From a virus, in IMG/VR virus record IMGVR_UViG_3300042945_003483, positions 1 to 24,094 of that record: a stretch of DNA of 24,094 bases; one strand, 5' to 3'. The notes under the pieces are model-generated. The model was given only the letters and a program-made list of their open reading frames with translations, was not told the DNA's origin and made no database searches. Below are positions 14,110 through 22,229 of the stretch, piece after piece. Made by a program: the position numbers and the translations under genes. The stretch's first letter is position 1. Each line of letters begins with the position of its first letter.

Positions 14110-15285
14110 TTATTCTATTGCGTCTACAACTGCATCCCCAACCTGTTCTCCGTCTTCGTTAAAAAGTCTAAGTGGTTCAATGTAGAGTTCGTTATCTGGA
14201 TACCCGTAGTAGTTCATAAGCTTATCGAAAATCTTAAGCAAACATTTCTGAATAGGCTTAATTACTGTTTGGCTAAAGTGCTCTGACGCTACCAAGATTT
14301 CGTCTTTATTGTTGGATAATCCCGCACCACCAATATCTTTAATACCAAGCAAAAGAGGTGAAGTAATTCTGTGTCCGGTTAGAATTTGCTGAGCTATTCT
14401 TTGGGAAAGTTCAACATAATACGAATCGTTTGCGCTTTCAATCGGAGTGACTTCGGTGCCGTGTTCTTTGTCGTTAGCAAAACTTAAAAAGAATTTACCA
14501 GCTCCTTCCACTCCAGAAAATGAACTTGCCAGCTCGTCGTATATGTCCTGACGGGTCTCTGGGTCAGGGATGCCGTTATTCATGCTGATGAAAAGCGACG
14601 GAGCCAAACCATTCTGAAGATTGTACCAGTGGAACGAATCTACCATCACGTCTACGTTTGCCGCTGTCAAAGCACCGGAATAAGCTGGGATTGGATAGTA
14701 CTTGTTCCCAGGATTATAGTCAAAATAGTAAAGTATCTGGCGTGGATAAAGATCCGCTCTATTGGGATCGAAAGCTTTAATCGCTTTTGGTTTGTAAATG
14801 TCCTTTTTGTATTTGGTCCAGTCGGCAGAGTAGTAATACCATTCTACCCGATCGGTGTCTTTATCGAAATGTCCAGATCGAATATCGTTGAAATCCATGT
14901 TGTACATGTCCACGATATTGGTTCCAGTTTCGTCCCAGATAATCTGCAATGCAAATCCTCCGAAAGTTATGTAATCCAAAGTTACTCTGGAAAAAATGTC
15001 GTTCCAACCTTCCAGATCAGAATTTGCTCTTTTCAGAACATAATCGAAATTAGGATCTTTACATCTTAGTCCTTCACCAATTGTGTAAACCTGTTTCGAA
15101 ACGATGCAGGTTCTGTTCATGGAAGATCCGTTGTAGATAGGGGTGACGATGTTCTGTGGGTATAGATTGTCTACGCCGTAGTTGACCCAACTGTGTCCAC
15201 GAACCTCGAAGACCTTGGGTAGTGTGGGATCTGGAACTTCCTGAGAGAACTTCAAGATCGTCGAATTTGGCTTAGTCGTGCTCAT
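14110..15285 (-). CDS. Phage portal protein
   Basis: A 391-residue protein from ATG 15285. It has features of a portal protein: a wing-like N-terminal domain, a middle segment with FGGFALQIIWDETG (about residues 107-120), SFHWYNLQNG around 218, and a C-terminal helical stretch (AQQILTGHRITSPLLLGI, then FSQTVIKPIQKCLLKIFD). The length is near the short end of the family. It is the first gene of a leftward unit that also encodes the connector. A dodecamer in the capsid vertex is expected for the family, through which the terminase at 5700-6962 pumps DNA. A CATACTTAC box lies five bases upstream of its start. Confidence 0.85.
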   Translation of the reverse strand: MSTTKPNSTILKFSQEVPDPTLPKVFEVRGHSWVNYGVDNLYPQNIVTPIYNGSSMNRTCIVSKQVYTIGEGLRCKDPNFDYVLKRANSDLEGWNDIFSRVTLDYITFGGFALQIIWDETGTNIVDMYNMDFNDIRSGHFDKDTDRVEWYYYSADWTKYKKDIYKPKAIKAFDPNRADLYPRQILYYFDYNPGNKYYPIPAYSGALTAANVDVMVDSFHWYNLQNGLAPSLFISMNNGIPDPETRQDIYDELASSFSGVEGAGKFFLSFANDKEHGTEVTPIESANDSYYVELSQRIAQQILTGHRITSPLLLGIKDIGGAGLSNNKDEILVASEHFSQTVIKPIQKCLLKIFDKLMNYYGYPDNELYIEPLRLFNEDGEQVGDAVVDAIE

Positions 15286-15290
15286 TGTAA

Positions 15291-15299
15291 GTAAGTATG
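15291..15299 (-). promoter_or_regulatory. CATACTTAC box before portal gene
   Basis: CATACTTAC on the minus strand, five bases before ATG 15285. It also covers the first possible ATG (15297) of the plus-strand glycosyltransferase frame, so that upstream start is less likely. Confidence 0.45.
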
Positions 15300-15336
15300 A
15301 AAATTGTGGAAACTGGCAAAAGAAACCGTAGTATAG

Positions 15337-15349
15337 AAATGATATATAT
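15337..15349 (+). promoter_or_regulatory. AAATGATATATAT box before glycosyltransferase
   Basis: Identical in 13 bases to a box on the minus strand before the HNH gene at 9668-10237. It ends 19 bases upstream of ATG 15369 and is a candidate promoter core for the lone plus-strand gene. Confidence 0.4.
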
Positions 15350-15368
15350 TAAAACAGACAAAAATTAC

Positions 15369-16334
15369 ATGTATCAATCTTCTCTTGATCCCAAAACCCC
15401 AGGCACCTCAGGCATTGGTGCAGCTCCACTCCAGACAAACCTGCTCCTCCATATCAACGGAGGTCTTGGAAAATGCATCATGGCTACTGCAGTTATTCGT
15501 TCCTATAAGGCGGCGAATCCTCAGTCGAAAGTCGTGGTAGTTTCTGGTTATCCAGAAGTGTTTTTACACAATCCCGACATCTACAAAAACTTTCCCTTCA
15601 ATACTCCTTACTTATGGCAGGACTATTATGGTAAACCGGGCTGGAACGTGGAAGCTCAAGATCCTTATTTAAACGATGCTTGGATTAAAAACCGGAAACA
15701 ACACTTGATTGATATTTGGTGTGGGATGTTGAGAATTCCCAGTATACAAAAAACTCCGCTTCTCTATTTTTCGGGGCCGGAAGCTGACGAATTAAACTCC
15801 CAGATTAAAGTGGATAAACCATTGTTGGTGGTTCAATCAACAGGTGGTTCTAACCCCGGTGCCAGATCTTGGACACGTAATCCACCACAACACGAGTTTG
15901 AGGAATACTTGGCACAATTTAAGGACACACACTTTGTTCTGCATTTAGCCTTACCAGATACACCAGTTTTACAAAATGTGCATCAGCGTGTAGACAACTT
16001 CGATCGTAGAAAAGCAATGTGTCTAATGTATTATGCACAAGAGGTTTTGGGAATTGATTCTTATGCAATGCACGCCCGAGCAGCAAATCCAAATGCTGGT
16101 CCCTCTGTATTTTTCTTGCCATTAGCGGAGACAGAACAACGATTGGGCTACCAGAAAAAAACGATAAAATACTTGACCCCAAGACAAGAAATACAGGATC
16201 TATTGAAAGATCATCAGGATTATTTCGCCACAGTATTTAAACTTGGAATCGAGGATATCTCAGAAAATTGTCCTGTAGTTGCCGGAGAACGTTGGTTCGA
16301 TTTTAAAACCGCACCAATGCATGTTCAGGTTTAG
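15369..16334 (+). CDS. GT9/heptosyltransferase-like glycosyltransferase
   Basis: The only plus-strand gene. The frame is open from ATG 15297 (345 aa), and ATG 15339 is another option. I prefer 15369 (321 aa) because 15297 lies inside the portal box and an A/T-rich promoter-like box precedes 15369. The first Rossmann strand and loop read LLLHINGGLGKCIMATAVIR, the GT9 GDxLx-type nucleotide-sugar region. The C-terminal half has LLVVQSTGGSNPGARSWTR, LHLALPDTP, then DSYAMHARAA and VFFLPLA, the usual donor-site order of GT-B enzymes like ADP-heptose transferases. It would add a sugar to a lipid, glycan or protein. Its stop overlaps the convergent stop of the adhesin gene by three bases. The substrate is unknown. 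Confidence 0.75.
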   Translation: MYQSSLDPKTPGTSGIGAAPLQTNLLLHINGGLGKCIMATAVIRSYKAANPQSKVVVVSGYPEVFLHNPDIYKNFPFNTPYLWQDYYGKPGWNVEAQDPYLNDAWIKNRKQHLIDIWCGMLRIPSIQKTPLLYFSGPEADELNSQIKVDKPLLVVQSTGGSNPGARSWTRNPPQHEFEEYLAQFKDTHFVLHLALPDTPVLQNVHQRVDNFDRRKAMCLMYYAQEVLGIDSYAMHARAANPNAGPSVFFLPLAETEQRLGYQKKTIKYLTPRQEIQDLLKDHQDYFATVFKLGIEDISENCPVVAGERWFDFKTAPMHVQV

Positions 16335-17080
16335 AAGTATTGAATCACAGTAACAAAACCTGAAAGGCCGTTAGCTCCAGTAAAGGATCTATTGAAATCA
16401 AGAGAAGCGTTACCACCATTACCTCCTCTGCCCGCTGAAACTAAACAGATAGATTGTTGAGGCAAATCAAAAGTACAAATAGGAGAAGCTGAACCAGCAT
16501 TTGTAAATGTGCAGCTGACAGGTAGGACATTACAATATCTTGCTCCGCCACCACCGGCTCCACCCCTTGTTGAATCTAAAGTTGATGCATTTCCACCATC
16601 TCCCTGTGGACCGCATCCGTTCCCTCCCCGATTACCTACTTGACAATTTGCTAAACCTCCATCTCCCCAGTTGGCGTTACTACCTCCGCAAGCACCGTTT
16701 TGCCCAAATCTTCCCCCCTGGGCGCAGACTGTAGCAGTACCAGAAACGAAACAAGAGTTACCTCCGTGAGTAGCGGGATTACCCCGTGATCCTCCTAATC
16801 CTACTGTTACGGTTCCAGTAGAACATACAGCAGATCCTACAAAACAACAAACCGAAATACCTCCACCTCCTCCTCCACCTCCACCGGAAACGTTAAAAGT
16901 AGGTTGGCCAAGTGTGCAGACTTCTACTGAATCTCCTCCTCCCCCTCCACCTCCGATAGCCACTACCAAAATAGTTTTAGCTCCTGGGCAACAGTTCCAA
17001 GTCGCAGTCGAAGCGAAGTTGGTAACAACTGGCGGTGTAGCGCCACCACCAGCAAATCCTGAAGGTCCAAATAATCCCAT
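16331..17080 (-). CDS. Cysteine-rich polyglycine adhesin, copy 1
   Basis: A 249-residue protein from ATG 17080. A TTG at 17089 is in frame, but ATG leaves a one-base gap to the collagen-like gene. The start (TWNCCPGAKTILVVAIGGGG) matches the phage tail-fibre Gly-rich domain, in which a short strand precedes polyglycine stretches. Several poly-Gly runs follow (up to nine), resembling the stacked polyglycine helices of T-even gp38-type adhesins. The C-terminal strand SGFVTVIQYF matches copy 2 (VVKIIQYFS). Fifteen cysteines are present, several as CC pairs. It probably forms the receptor-binding tip of the partner collagen-like protein at 17082-18890. Confidence 0.7.
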   Translation of the reverse strand: MGLFGPSGFAGGGATPPVVTNFASTATWNCCPGAKTILVVAIGGGGGGGDSVEVCTLGQPTFNVSGGGGGGGGGISVCCFVGSAVCSTGTVTVGLGGSRGNPATHGGNSCFVSGTATVCAQGGRFGQNGACGGSNANWGDGGLANCQVGNRGGNGCGPQGDGGNASTLDSTRGGAGGGGARYCNVLPVSCTFTNAGSASPICTFDLPQQSICLVSAGRGGNGGNASLDFNRSFTGANGLSGFVTVIQYF

Positions 17081-17081
17081 A

Positions 17082-18890
17082 TTATGCAAAGTTAACTGCC
17101 CAACTTCCGTAGTAACTTGTTCCGTCGTAAAGCAGATTTACCAAATCTATTTTTCCTACTGTCGTAGACAATGTTGGAGGAATTGCGTTTGCCCATTTGA
17201 TAGTGGGCCACGTAACTGTGTAACTTCCAACACCACCTTGGGTAAGCAATAGACTATAGTTTGCTCCGGCAATTGGGTTTGAAAAGGTAAGAGTAGTTGA
17301 TCCAGTCAAAGTAAGATATTGATTATTACCTTCGTCGAAATCTACCGTGGCGGTTCCTGTCACCGACCCAATATCGAAAGACTTAGAAGCGCCCTGGCCA
17401 TAAGCAACTAAATTATCCACGTGAACAGTATCCGCTCTTTCTGAAGCCAATTGTACCCCAATAACTGTAGAATTAACGTGCGATGAACAAGAACAATATC
17501 CAATTACAGCGGCTTGTGCAGCCGAAGTTTGTGAGGATAATGAACCGATTACTATACCGTAATCTGCCAGCGAGCAATTCGAGCGACCGATAACAATAGA
17601 ACTGTTACATTCAGCAATAGTTTGGAAACCAATGGAAATACCAGTATTAGCAGAACAGGTTTGGGTTCCGATAGAAATAGAGGAATCTGATGAGCGGCTT
17701 ACTGTTCCTATCGAAATAGAAGAATAAGAACACACTCTGGCGTCATATCCGATTGCTACACTGCTGTTGAATCCGTCAACAGTCGAGCAGTTTTGGACTT
17801 CATAACCGATTGCAACTCCATAAGCTCCACTTGCAAGAGCATTGTAACCTAATACTACGTTTCCTGGTTGTGCCGAAGTAGCACCTACTGCTTCAGAATA
17901 GAGAGTGCTGGCACAAGTTACCAAAATAGGGCTCGGGGATCCTGATATACCAGAGGTGCCTGATGTTCCAGCAGCACCTGTTACTCCATTGAATCCAGAG
18001 GATCCTGAACTGCCTGAGGAACCAGAACTACCTGAGGATCCTGAAGAACCAGAACTGCCTGAGGATCCTGAAGAACCAGAACTTCCTGAAGAACCAGAAC
18101 TTCCTGATGATCCAGAACTACCAGATGTTCCGTCGACTCCAGATGTTCCATTAACTCCAGATGTTCCGTCGACTCCAGAAGTTCCCGAAGAACCGGTTTG
18201 ACCTGAACTACCAGAGGAACCAGAACTTCCGGATGAACCAGAAACACCAGAGGTTCCGTTAACACCTGAAGTTCCATTAACACCTGAGGTGCCATCCACA
18301 CCAGAGGTTCCATTAACACCTGAACTACCAGATGATCCTGAAATACCTGAAGTTCCTGAAACCCCTGAGGAGCCTGAACTACCTGAACTACCTGAACTAC
18401 CTGACAAACCTGAACTACCAGATGATCCTGAAATACCTGAAGTTCCTGAAACCCCTGAGGAGCCTGAAGAACCTGAGCTTCCTGAAGAACCTGAGCTTCC
18501 TGACGAACCAGAATTTCCTGAGCTGCCTGAAGTGCCGTTAACACCTGAACTTCCAGATGTTCCGTTTGCTCCTGAACTTCCTGAACTTCCGTTGACACCA
18601 GAGCTTCCAGAACTACCTGAGCTTCCTGACGAACCGTTGGCACCTGAACTTCCGCTTGTGCCTGCACTTCCGCTAACGCCAGAACTACCGGATGTTCCAG
18701 AGGTTCCTGCGATACCAGTTAATCCGGTAACTATACCAGTGAAATTTATAGTGGTGTCAGAAGCCTGGATTGGCAAGGGATTACCAAAACCATCTGTAAC
18801 AGTGGTTAAAGCCCCCGTAAGACCAGCGCCTCCTATATTAAGGACTCCTCCGTATGAAGAGCATATTGTAGATCCGGTTAAATTACTCAT
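17082..18890 (-). CDS. Collagen-like YadA-type beta-roll fibre protein, copy 1
   Basis: A 602-residue protein from ATG 18890. After about 57 N-terminal residues come some 260 residues of collagen-like Gly-X-Y triplets, mostly GSS and GTS with GVN and GVD. Next are about 150 residues of YadA-head-type repeats (SVAIGYDARVC, SISIGTQTC, SIVIGRSNC), with a cysteine in most turns. The last 100 residues (VDFDEGNNQYLTLTGSTTLT, then a C-terminal beta domain) match the other copy. A trimeric stalk with a beta-roll head is the expected architecture for fibres with such repeats. Proline is absent from the triplets, so Ser/Thr hydroxyls might be glycosylated. A CATACTTAC box precedes it. Confidence 0.8.
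   Translation of the reverse strand: MSNLTGSTICSSYGGVLNIGGAGLTGALTTVTDGFGNPLPIQASDTTINFTGIVTGLTGIAGTSGTSGSSGVSGSAGTSGSSGANGSSGSSGSSGSSGVNGSSGSSGANGTSGSSGVNGTSGSSGNSGSSGSSGSSGSSGSSGSSGVSGTSGISGSSGSSGLSGSSGSSGSSGSSGVSGTSGISGSSGSSGVNGTSGVDGTSGVNGTSGVNGTSGVSGSSGSSGSSGSSGQTGSSGTSGVDGTSGVNGTSGVDGTSGSSGSSGSSGSSGSSGSSGSSGSSGSSGSSGSSGSSGSSGSSGFNGVTGAAGTSGTSGISGSPSPILVTCASTLYSEAVGATSAQPGNVVLGYNALASGAYGVAIGYEVQNCSTVDGFNSSVAIGYDARVCSYSSISIGTVSRSSDSSISIGTQTCSANTGISIGFQTIAECNSSIVIGRSNCSLADYGIVIGSLSSQTSAAQAAVIGYCSCSSHVNSTVIGVQLASERADTVHVDNLVAYGQGASKSFDIGSVTGTATVDFDEGNNQYLTLTGSTTLTFSNPIAGANYSLLLTQGGVGSYTVTWPTIKWANAIPPTLSTTVGKIDLVNLLYDGTSYYGSWAVNFA
18318..18468 (-). repeat. Exact 61-bp direct repeat, 90-bp period
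   Basis: Bases 18318-18378 and 18408-18468 are identical in 61 positions and offset by 90 bp, equal to ten Gly-X-Y triplets, so frame is kept. This is a clear recent tandem duplication within the collagen-like region. Confidence 0.9.
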
Positions 18891-18895
18891 TTGTA

Positions 18896-18904
18896 GTAAG
18901 TATG
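18896..18904 (-). promoter_or_regulatory. CATACTTAC box before collagen-like gene copy 1
   Basis: CATACTTAC on the minus strand, five bases before ATG 18890, inside the 39-base gap after the polyglycine gene copy 2. Confidence 0.45.
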
Positions 18905-18929
18905 TTTTTTCTTAGTTTTGTCGTTTATT

Positions 18930-19805
18930 TTAGGAGAAGTATTGAATTATCTTAACCACGCCTTGGAATCCATTTCCGCCTTTACCAGCAGTTACTGAAT
19001 TACCAGCGTGTCCACCGCCACCTCCTGCACCATAGCAAGTTCCGTTTCCTCCGGCGGCATTTTCAGTTGACCCGCCGCAACCGGATGCTCCAAGACAAAC
19101 CCCACAGCATGTGGTTCCTGTTCTTACGGTTCCACCCAGACCTGCAGCGCAACATGATTGTCCGCCACCCCCAGCACCGCCTCTTGGTCGGAAATTTGCT
19201 GTTACGTCGGTAGGACTTCCCCCAACCAACAGAGCTTGTGATATACCTGATTGCTCACCCATACCTCCACCATTACCACCAGAACAAGCCGTTCCTGTTC
19301 CAGTATTGATGACTGCAGTTCCACCACCACCTGGGCAGTTATTAACCCCGCCGACTGCTGCTCTATTATAGCCCCCGCCATTCACGTTTCCTGAATTACA
19401 GGCAGACCCTCCGTTTGCCACCACACAAGCACCAAAACAAGATGCTCCTCCGTTTGTGCCCACATAACCACCATTACAGTTAATAGCATTTGCCTGACCT
19501 CCTTGACCAGCAGATCCTACTATTACACAAGCTGATGACGGAACTTGACCTGCTGAAAGTGTTGCTAAGGCTATACCCCCTCCACCTCCTCCTGCACCGC
19601 CGATGTTAATAAAGGTAGACGATACGGCCACCCTGGAATCTACTCCGCCAGAATTACCTCCCCCACCAGCTCCTACAACCAACACTTGGATACAGGTTGT
19701 ACCAGGGCAACATGACCATGTCCCGTTGGCAGTAAACAGTTGTTCAACTGGTGAGGGTGGAGGACTTATTCCAGATCCTAAAAAGGTAAAAGGTGAGGTA
19801 AACAT
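18930..19805 (-). CDS. Cysteine-rich polyglycine adhesin, copy 2
   Basis: A 291-residue protein from ATG 19805, overlapping the collagen-like stop by one base (TAATG). It starts with a Pro-rich linker (ISPPPSPVEQ), then FTANGTWSCCPGTTCIQVLV, the phage Gly-rich fibre-domain start, and many poly-Gly runs. The C-terminus (GVVKIIQYFS) matches copy 1. Seventeen cysteines are visible, including CC pairs and a dense block near residues 224-240. The polyglycine-sandwich architecture suggests the host-binding tip. It is coupled to the collagen-like protein at 19805-21457. Confidence 0.7.
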   Translation of the reverse strand: MFTSPFTFLGSGISPPPSPVEQLFTANGTWSCCPGTTCIQVLVVGAGGGGNSGGVDSRVAVSSTFINIGGAGGGGGGIALATLSAGQVPSSACVIVGSAGQGGQANAINCNGGYVGTNGGASCFGACVVANGGSACNSGNVNGGGYNRAAVGGVNNCPGGGGTAVINTGTGTACSGGNGGGMGEQSGISQALLVGGSPTDVTANFRPRGGAGGGGQSCCAAGLGGTVRTGTTCCGVCLGASGCGGSTENAAGGNGTCYGAGGGGGHAGNSVTAGKGGNGFQGVVKIIQYFS

Positions 19806-21457
19806 TAAGCGAAGTTCTTATTGATGTTAGCGTAGTATCCTGTAACCCCAGCTATGTAAACCATGCTGATTGCATCGACTGCTCCAATTGCTGTGGAAAG
19901 TGCAGGGGCAGTAGCACCAGCCCAATCTACATCTGCTCCCCAAGCCACTGTGTTACTACCAGCACCACCTTGTTTGAGGAATAAAGTATAAACTCCACCA
20001 TCGATAGGATTAGATTTAGTCAGAGAAGTGATGGAAGATGTAAGGGTTAAAGTCTGAACATTTCCATTATCGAAATTGACAGTGACAGTTCCCCCGGTAT
20101 TTCCAATCGTGTGTGTCTTGGAAGCTGCTTGACCGTAAGTAATCAGATTATCTACGTGAACTGTGTTAGTTTTTTCTGAAGTTAAACCGGGACCAATAAC
20201 TGTAGCTCCAGTGTGGGTTACACAAGCATTACATCCCATTGCAATCGAACATGCTACTGTTGCTCGTGAGGTATTGCCTATTGCTATTCCATGAACTGCA
20301 CAAGATTGTGCTTGAAAACCCAGAACTATAGATCTTTCCCCGAATGATTTTGAATTATATCCTATAACCACTGATCCCGAGTTGGCAGCACACGATTGCA
20401 ATCCCATTACAATCGATCCATCTGTTGCACAGCCTTGGAAACCTATAAAAGTTCCTGCGCTACTCGCACAAGAATCTCCTCCAATTATAAGAGGATTATA
20501 ACCAGAACCACAAAGGTTTCTTCCAATTAATATCCCAAAATTCCCACCATCAACAAGAGCACAGTTTCTTGCATTATCCCCGATGGCAACTCCATATCTT
20601 CCTGTTACACAAGAGTTCAATCCAAGAACAACGTTATTGATACCATCTGATTTTGCAGCATTACCAATCACCACCGAACTGTTAGCTCCAGCAAGAGTGC
20701 AAGCAGATACTCCTAACACTACAGCAGTGTTAGCGTTATTCGCTGAAGCTCCGACTCCATCAGAGACCAAAGTGTTAGTATTAACTTCTGCGATAGGGGA
20801 AGGGGTTCCCGAAATTCCAGAGGTGCCAGAAGTTCCAGCTGCACCTGGTGCACCAGCGGATCCAGTGGCTCCATTAATTCCAGAGGTTCCGGAAGTTCCG
20901 GAAGTTCCGTCTACACCTGATGTGCCTGAGGAACCAGAACTGCCTGATGAACCAGAACTGCCTGATGAACCAGAACTGCCTGATGTGCCATCGGCTCCTG
21001 AGGTTCCAGAAGATCCATTGGCTCCTGATGTCCCAGAAGTTCCGTCTACACCTGATGTGCCTGAGGAACCAGAACTGCCTGATGTTCCATCCGCTCCTGA
21101 GGTTCCAGAAGATCCGTTGGCACCTGATGTTCCACTTGTTCCGTCCACTCCAGAGGTTCCTGAAGAACCACTGTTACCTGAAGTCCCGGATGAACCAGAA
21201 ACTCCAGAGGTGCCTGCGCTTCCACTTGTCCCGTTAACTCCAGAAGTTCCATTAATTCCAGAGGTGCCTGAGGTTCCGTTAGATCCTGAGATTAGTGCAG
21301 AGTTACCGTTAGAATCTATCAGATAAACTTTGTCACCAGATCCCGAAGTAGATCCATACATGGCTACGTAGCCAGCTGGTGGGGTTTCAGGGGAATTAGT
21401 GAGAGAGAAATTTATCTGACCTCCCGTTGTTCCTACAATGTATTTTGCGTTGCTCAT
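19805..21457 (-). CDS. Collagen-like YadA-type beta-roll fibre protein, copy 2
   Basis: A 550-residue protein. ATG 21457 is chosen over an in-frame codon at 21487 that would overlap the previous gene. Residues 1-57 are a beta-rich N-terminal domain, 58-217 are Gly-X-Y triplets (GTS, GSS, GVD, GAD), and 243-430 are YadA-type repeats ([19 protein letters not shown] and similar). The head carries eleven cysteines at recurring positions. The last 110 residues form a beta domain shared with copy 1. The two copies differ in stalk length. The protein likely forms a trimeric virion fibre whose tip is the Gly-rich protein encoded directly downstream. Confidence 0.8.
   Translation of the reverse strand: MSNAKYIVGTTGGQINFSLTNSPETPPAGYVAMYGSTSGSGDKVYLIDSNGNSALISGSNGTSGTSGINGTSGVNGTSGSAGTSGVSGSSGTSGNSGSSGTSGVDGTSGTSGANGSSGTSGADGTSGSSGSSGTSGVDGTSGTSGANGSSGTSGADGTSGSSGSSGSSGSSGSSGSSGTSGVDGTSGTSGTSGINGATGSAGAPGAAGTSGTSGISGTPSPIAEVNTNTLVSDGVGASANNANTAVVLGVSACTLAGANSSVVIGNAAKSDGINNVVLGLNSCVTGRYGVAIGDNARNCALVDGGNFGILIGRNLCGSGYNPLIIGGDSCASSAGTFIGFQGCATDGSIVMGLQSCAANSGSVVIGYNSKSFGERSIVLGFQAQSCAVHGIAIGNTSRATVACSIAMGCNACVTHTGATVIGPGLTSEKTNTVHVDNLITYGQAASKTHTIGNTGGTVTVNFDNGNVQTLTLTSSITSLTKSNPIDGGVYTLFLKQGGAGSNTVAWGADVDWAGATAPALSTAIGAVDAISMVYIAGVTGYYANINKNFA
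20901..21084 (-). repeat. Exact 49-bp direct repeat, 135-bp period
   Basis: Bases 20901-20949 recur at 21036-21084. The offset of 135 bp equals fifteen Gly-X-Y triplets. Following segments near 20988 and 21088 are also close matches, consistent with stalk expansion by duplication. Confidence 0.85.
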
Positions 21458-21471
21458 TTTATCATTTTGTT

Positions 21472-22143
21472 TTAGCAGTAGCCCCAAGGCGCTGCCGTTT
21501 GTGTTAGGGTGAATCCATTATCGATCGCCAAACTTGCCCCGTTTTCTATAAGTATAGTCTGACAGTATGTCACCGTGTTCTGCTCTACAACATAATCTGT
21601 CCCGGCTGGTATAGTGCACGGAAACTGGTAGAGTGGAGTATTGGTCACATAGACAATAGCATCCAAAATTTCATTGCCCCCAGTGTAAGGAACGAACTCG
21701 ATTTCACGCTCACACGGAACGTCAGAGTAAAGGAATGCCTGACCTCTGTCGATTTGCTGGAATTCAATTTCACAAACGTTCCAAACTGTCAGAGCAAAAT
21801 TCCAGAAATCCTCATCGGTTGACCAGACCGAACATGAAAGTGGGCTCTCAAATGTGATGGTTGGTGCGTTGGTGTTGAACACCATGTAATCGAAGTTGCC
21901 TTCGGGGTAAAGGTAAATGTCTCCCTGAATTGGGTTGTTAAGTCCATCCACACCCACAAGATTGACTTCCAGTTCTACGAATCTGGTGTTTCTACGAACC
22001 ACATTAGCCGCTACAGAAAAGGTCTGTTTAGAATATGAGTTCGTGAAAACGATGGTGAAGAAATTCCCTATTGCCTGACCAGCAGAAACTGTGTCTGCGT
22101 AAATAATCAGATTGTTAGTGGAATTCGGTGTGAGATTTAACAT
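21472..22143 (-). CDS. Virion-associated protein, fibre-gene neighbour (223 aa)
   Basis: A 223-residue protein. ATG 22143 is preferred over an upstream in-frame start at 22179, because the CATACTTAC box (22151-22159) would otherwise lie inside the gene. The N-terminus (MLNLTPNSTNNLIIYADTVS) followed by alternating strands matches my memory of a small beta-rich protein encoded before fibre genes in Bacteroidota phages. It may form the base to which the collagen-like fibres attach. No enzymatic motif or signal is visible. The C-terminal portion (TYCQTILIENGASLAI) is also beta-rich. Confidence 0.6.
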   Translation of the reverse strand: MLNLTPNSTNNLIIYADTVSAGQAIGNFFTIVFTNSYSKQTFSVAANVVRRNTRFVELEVNLVGVDGLNNPIQGDIYLYPEGNFDYMVFNTNAPTITFESPLSCSVWSTDEDFWNFALTVWNVCEIEFQQIDRGQAFLYSDVPCEREIEFVPYTGGNEILDAIVYVTNTPLYQFPCTIPAGTDYVVEQNTVTYCQTILIENGASLAIDNGFTLTQTAAPWGYC

Positions 22144-22150
22144 TCTAAAT

Positions 22151-22159
22151 GTAAGTATG
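22151..22159 (-). promoter_or_regulatory. CATACTTAC box before virion-associated gene
   Basis: CATACTTAC on the minus strand, seven bases before ATG 22143 and after the hairpin at 22185-22205, where a new transcript could begin. Confidence 0.45.
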
Positions 22160-22184
22160 AAATCCCGTCCACTTGACAAAACAA

Positions 22185-22205
22185 AGGCCAGGAAATTCCT
22201 GGCCT
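22185..22205 (-). terminator. Probable terminator after tail-tube-like gene
   Basis: The minus strand forms AGGCCAGG, a 5-base loop and CCTGGCCT, followed by TTGTTTTG. The stem is strong and the T-run is interrupted by G. It sits 25 bases after the stop of the 175-residue gene. Confidence 0.7.
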
Positions 22206-22229
22206 AAGTTCTGTATGCCTTTTTGTGTG

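Noticed and set aside
16914-17252. Plus-strand Pro-rich frame opposite the polyglycine gene.
   Set aside because: Poly-Pro runs are the complement of Gly codons in the real gene.
17905-18915. Long plus-strand frames of Pro-Glu-Leu/Val repeats opposite the collagen-like gene copy 1.
   Set aside because: They are the mirror image of Gly-Ser-Ser/Thr codons read antisense; their low complexity follows entirely from the true gene.
20583-21326. Plus-strand 247-residue Pro-rich frame opposite collagen-like gene copy 2.
   Set aside because: Same antisense artefact of the triplet repeats; no independent start context or domain.
17082-21457. Repeat arrays considered as a CRISPR.
   Set aside because: No constant repeat with unique spacers; the periodicity is nine bases and encodes Gly-X-Y triplets.
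5664-22159. GTAAGTATG on the plus strand as an intron 5' splice-site-like motif.
   Set aside because: No intron-type structure or interrupted gene is present; the recurrence is better explained by signals upstream of minus-strand starts.
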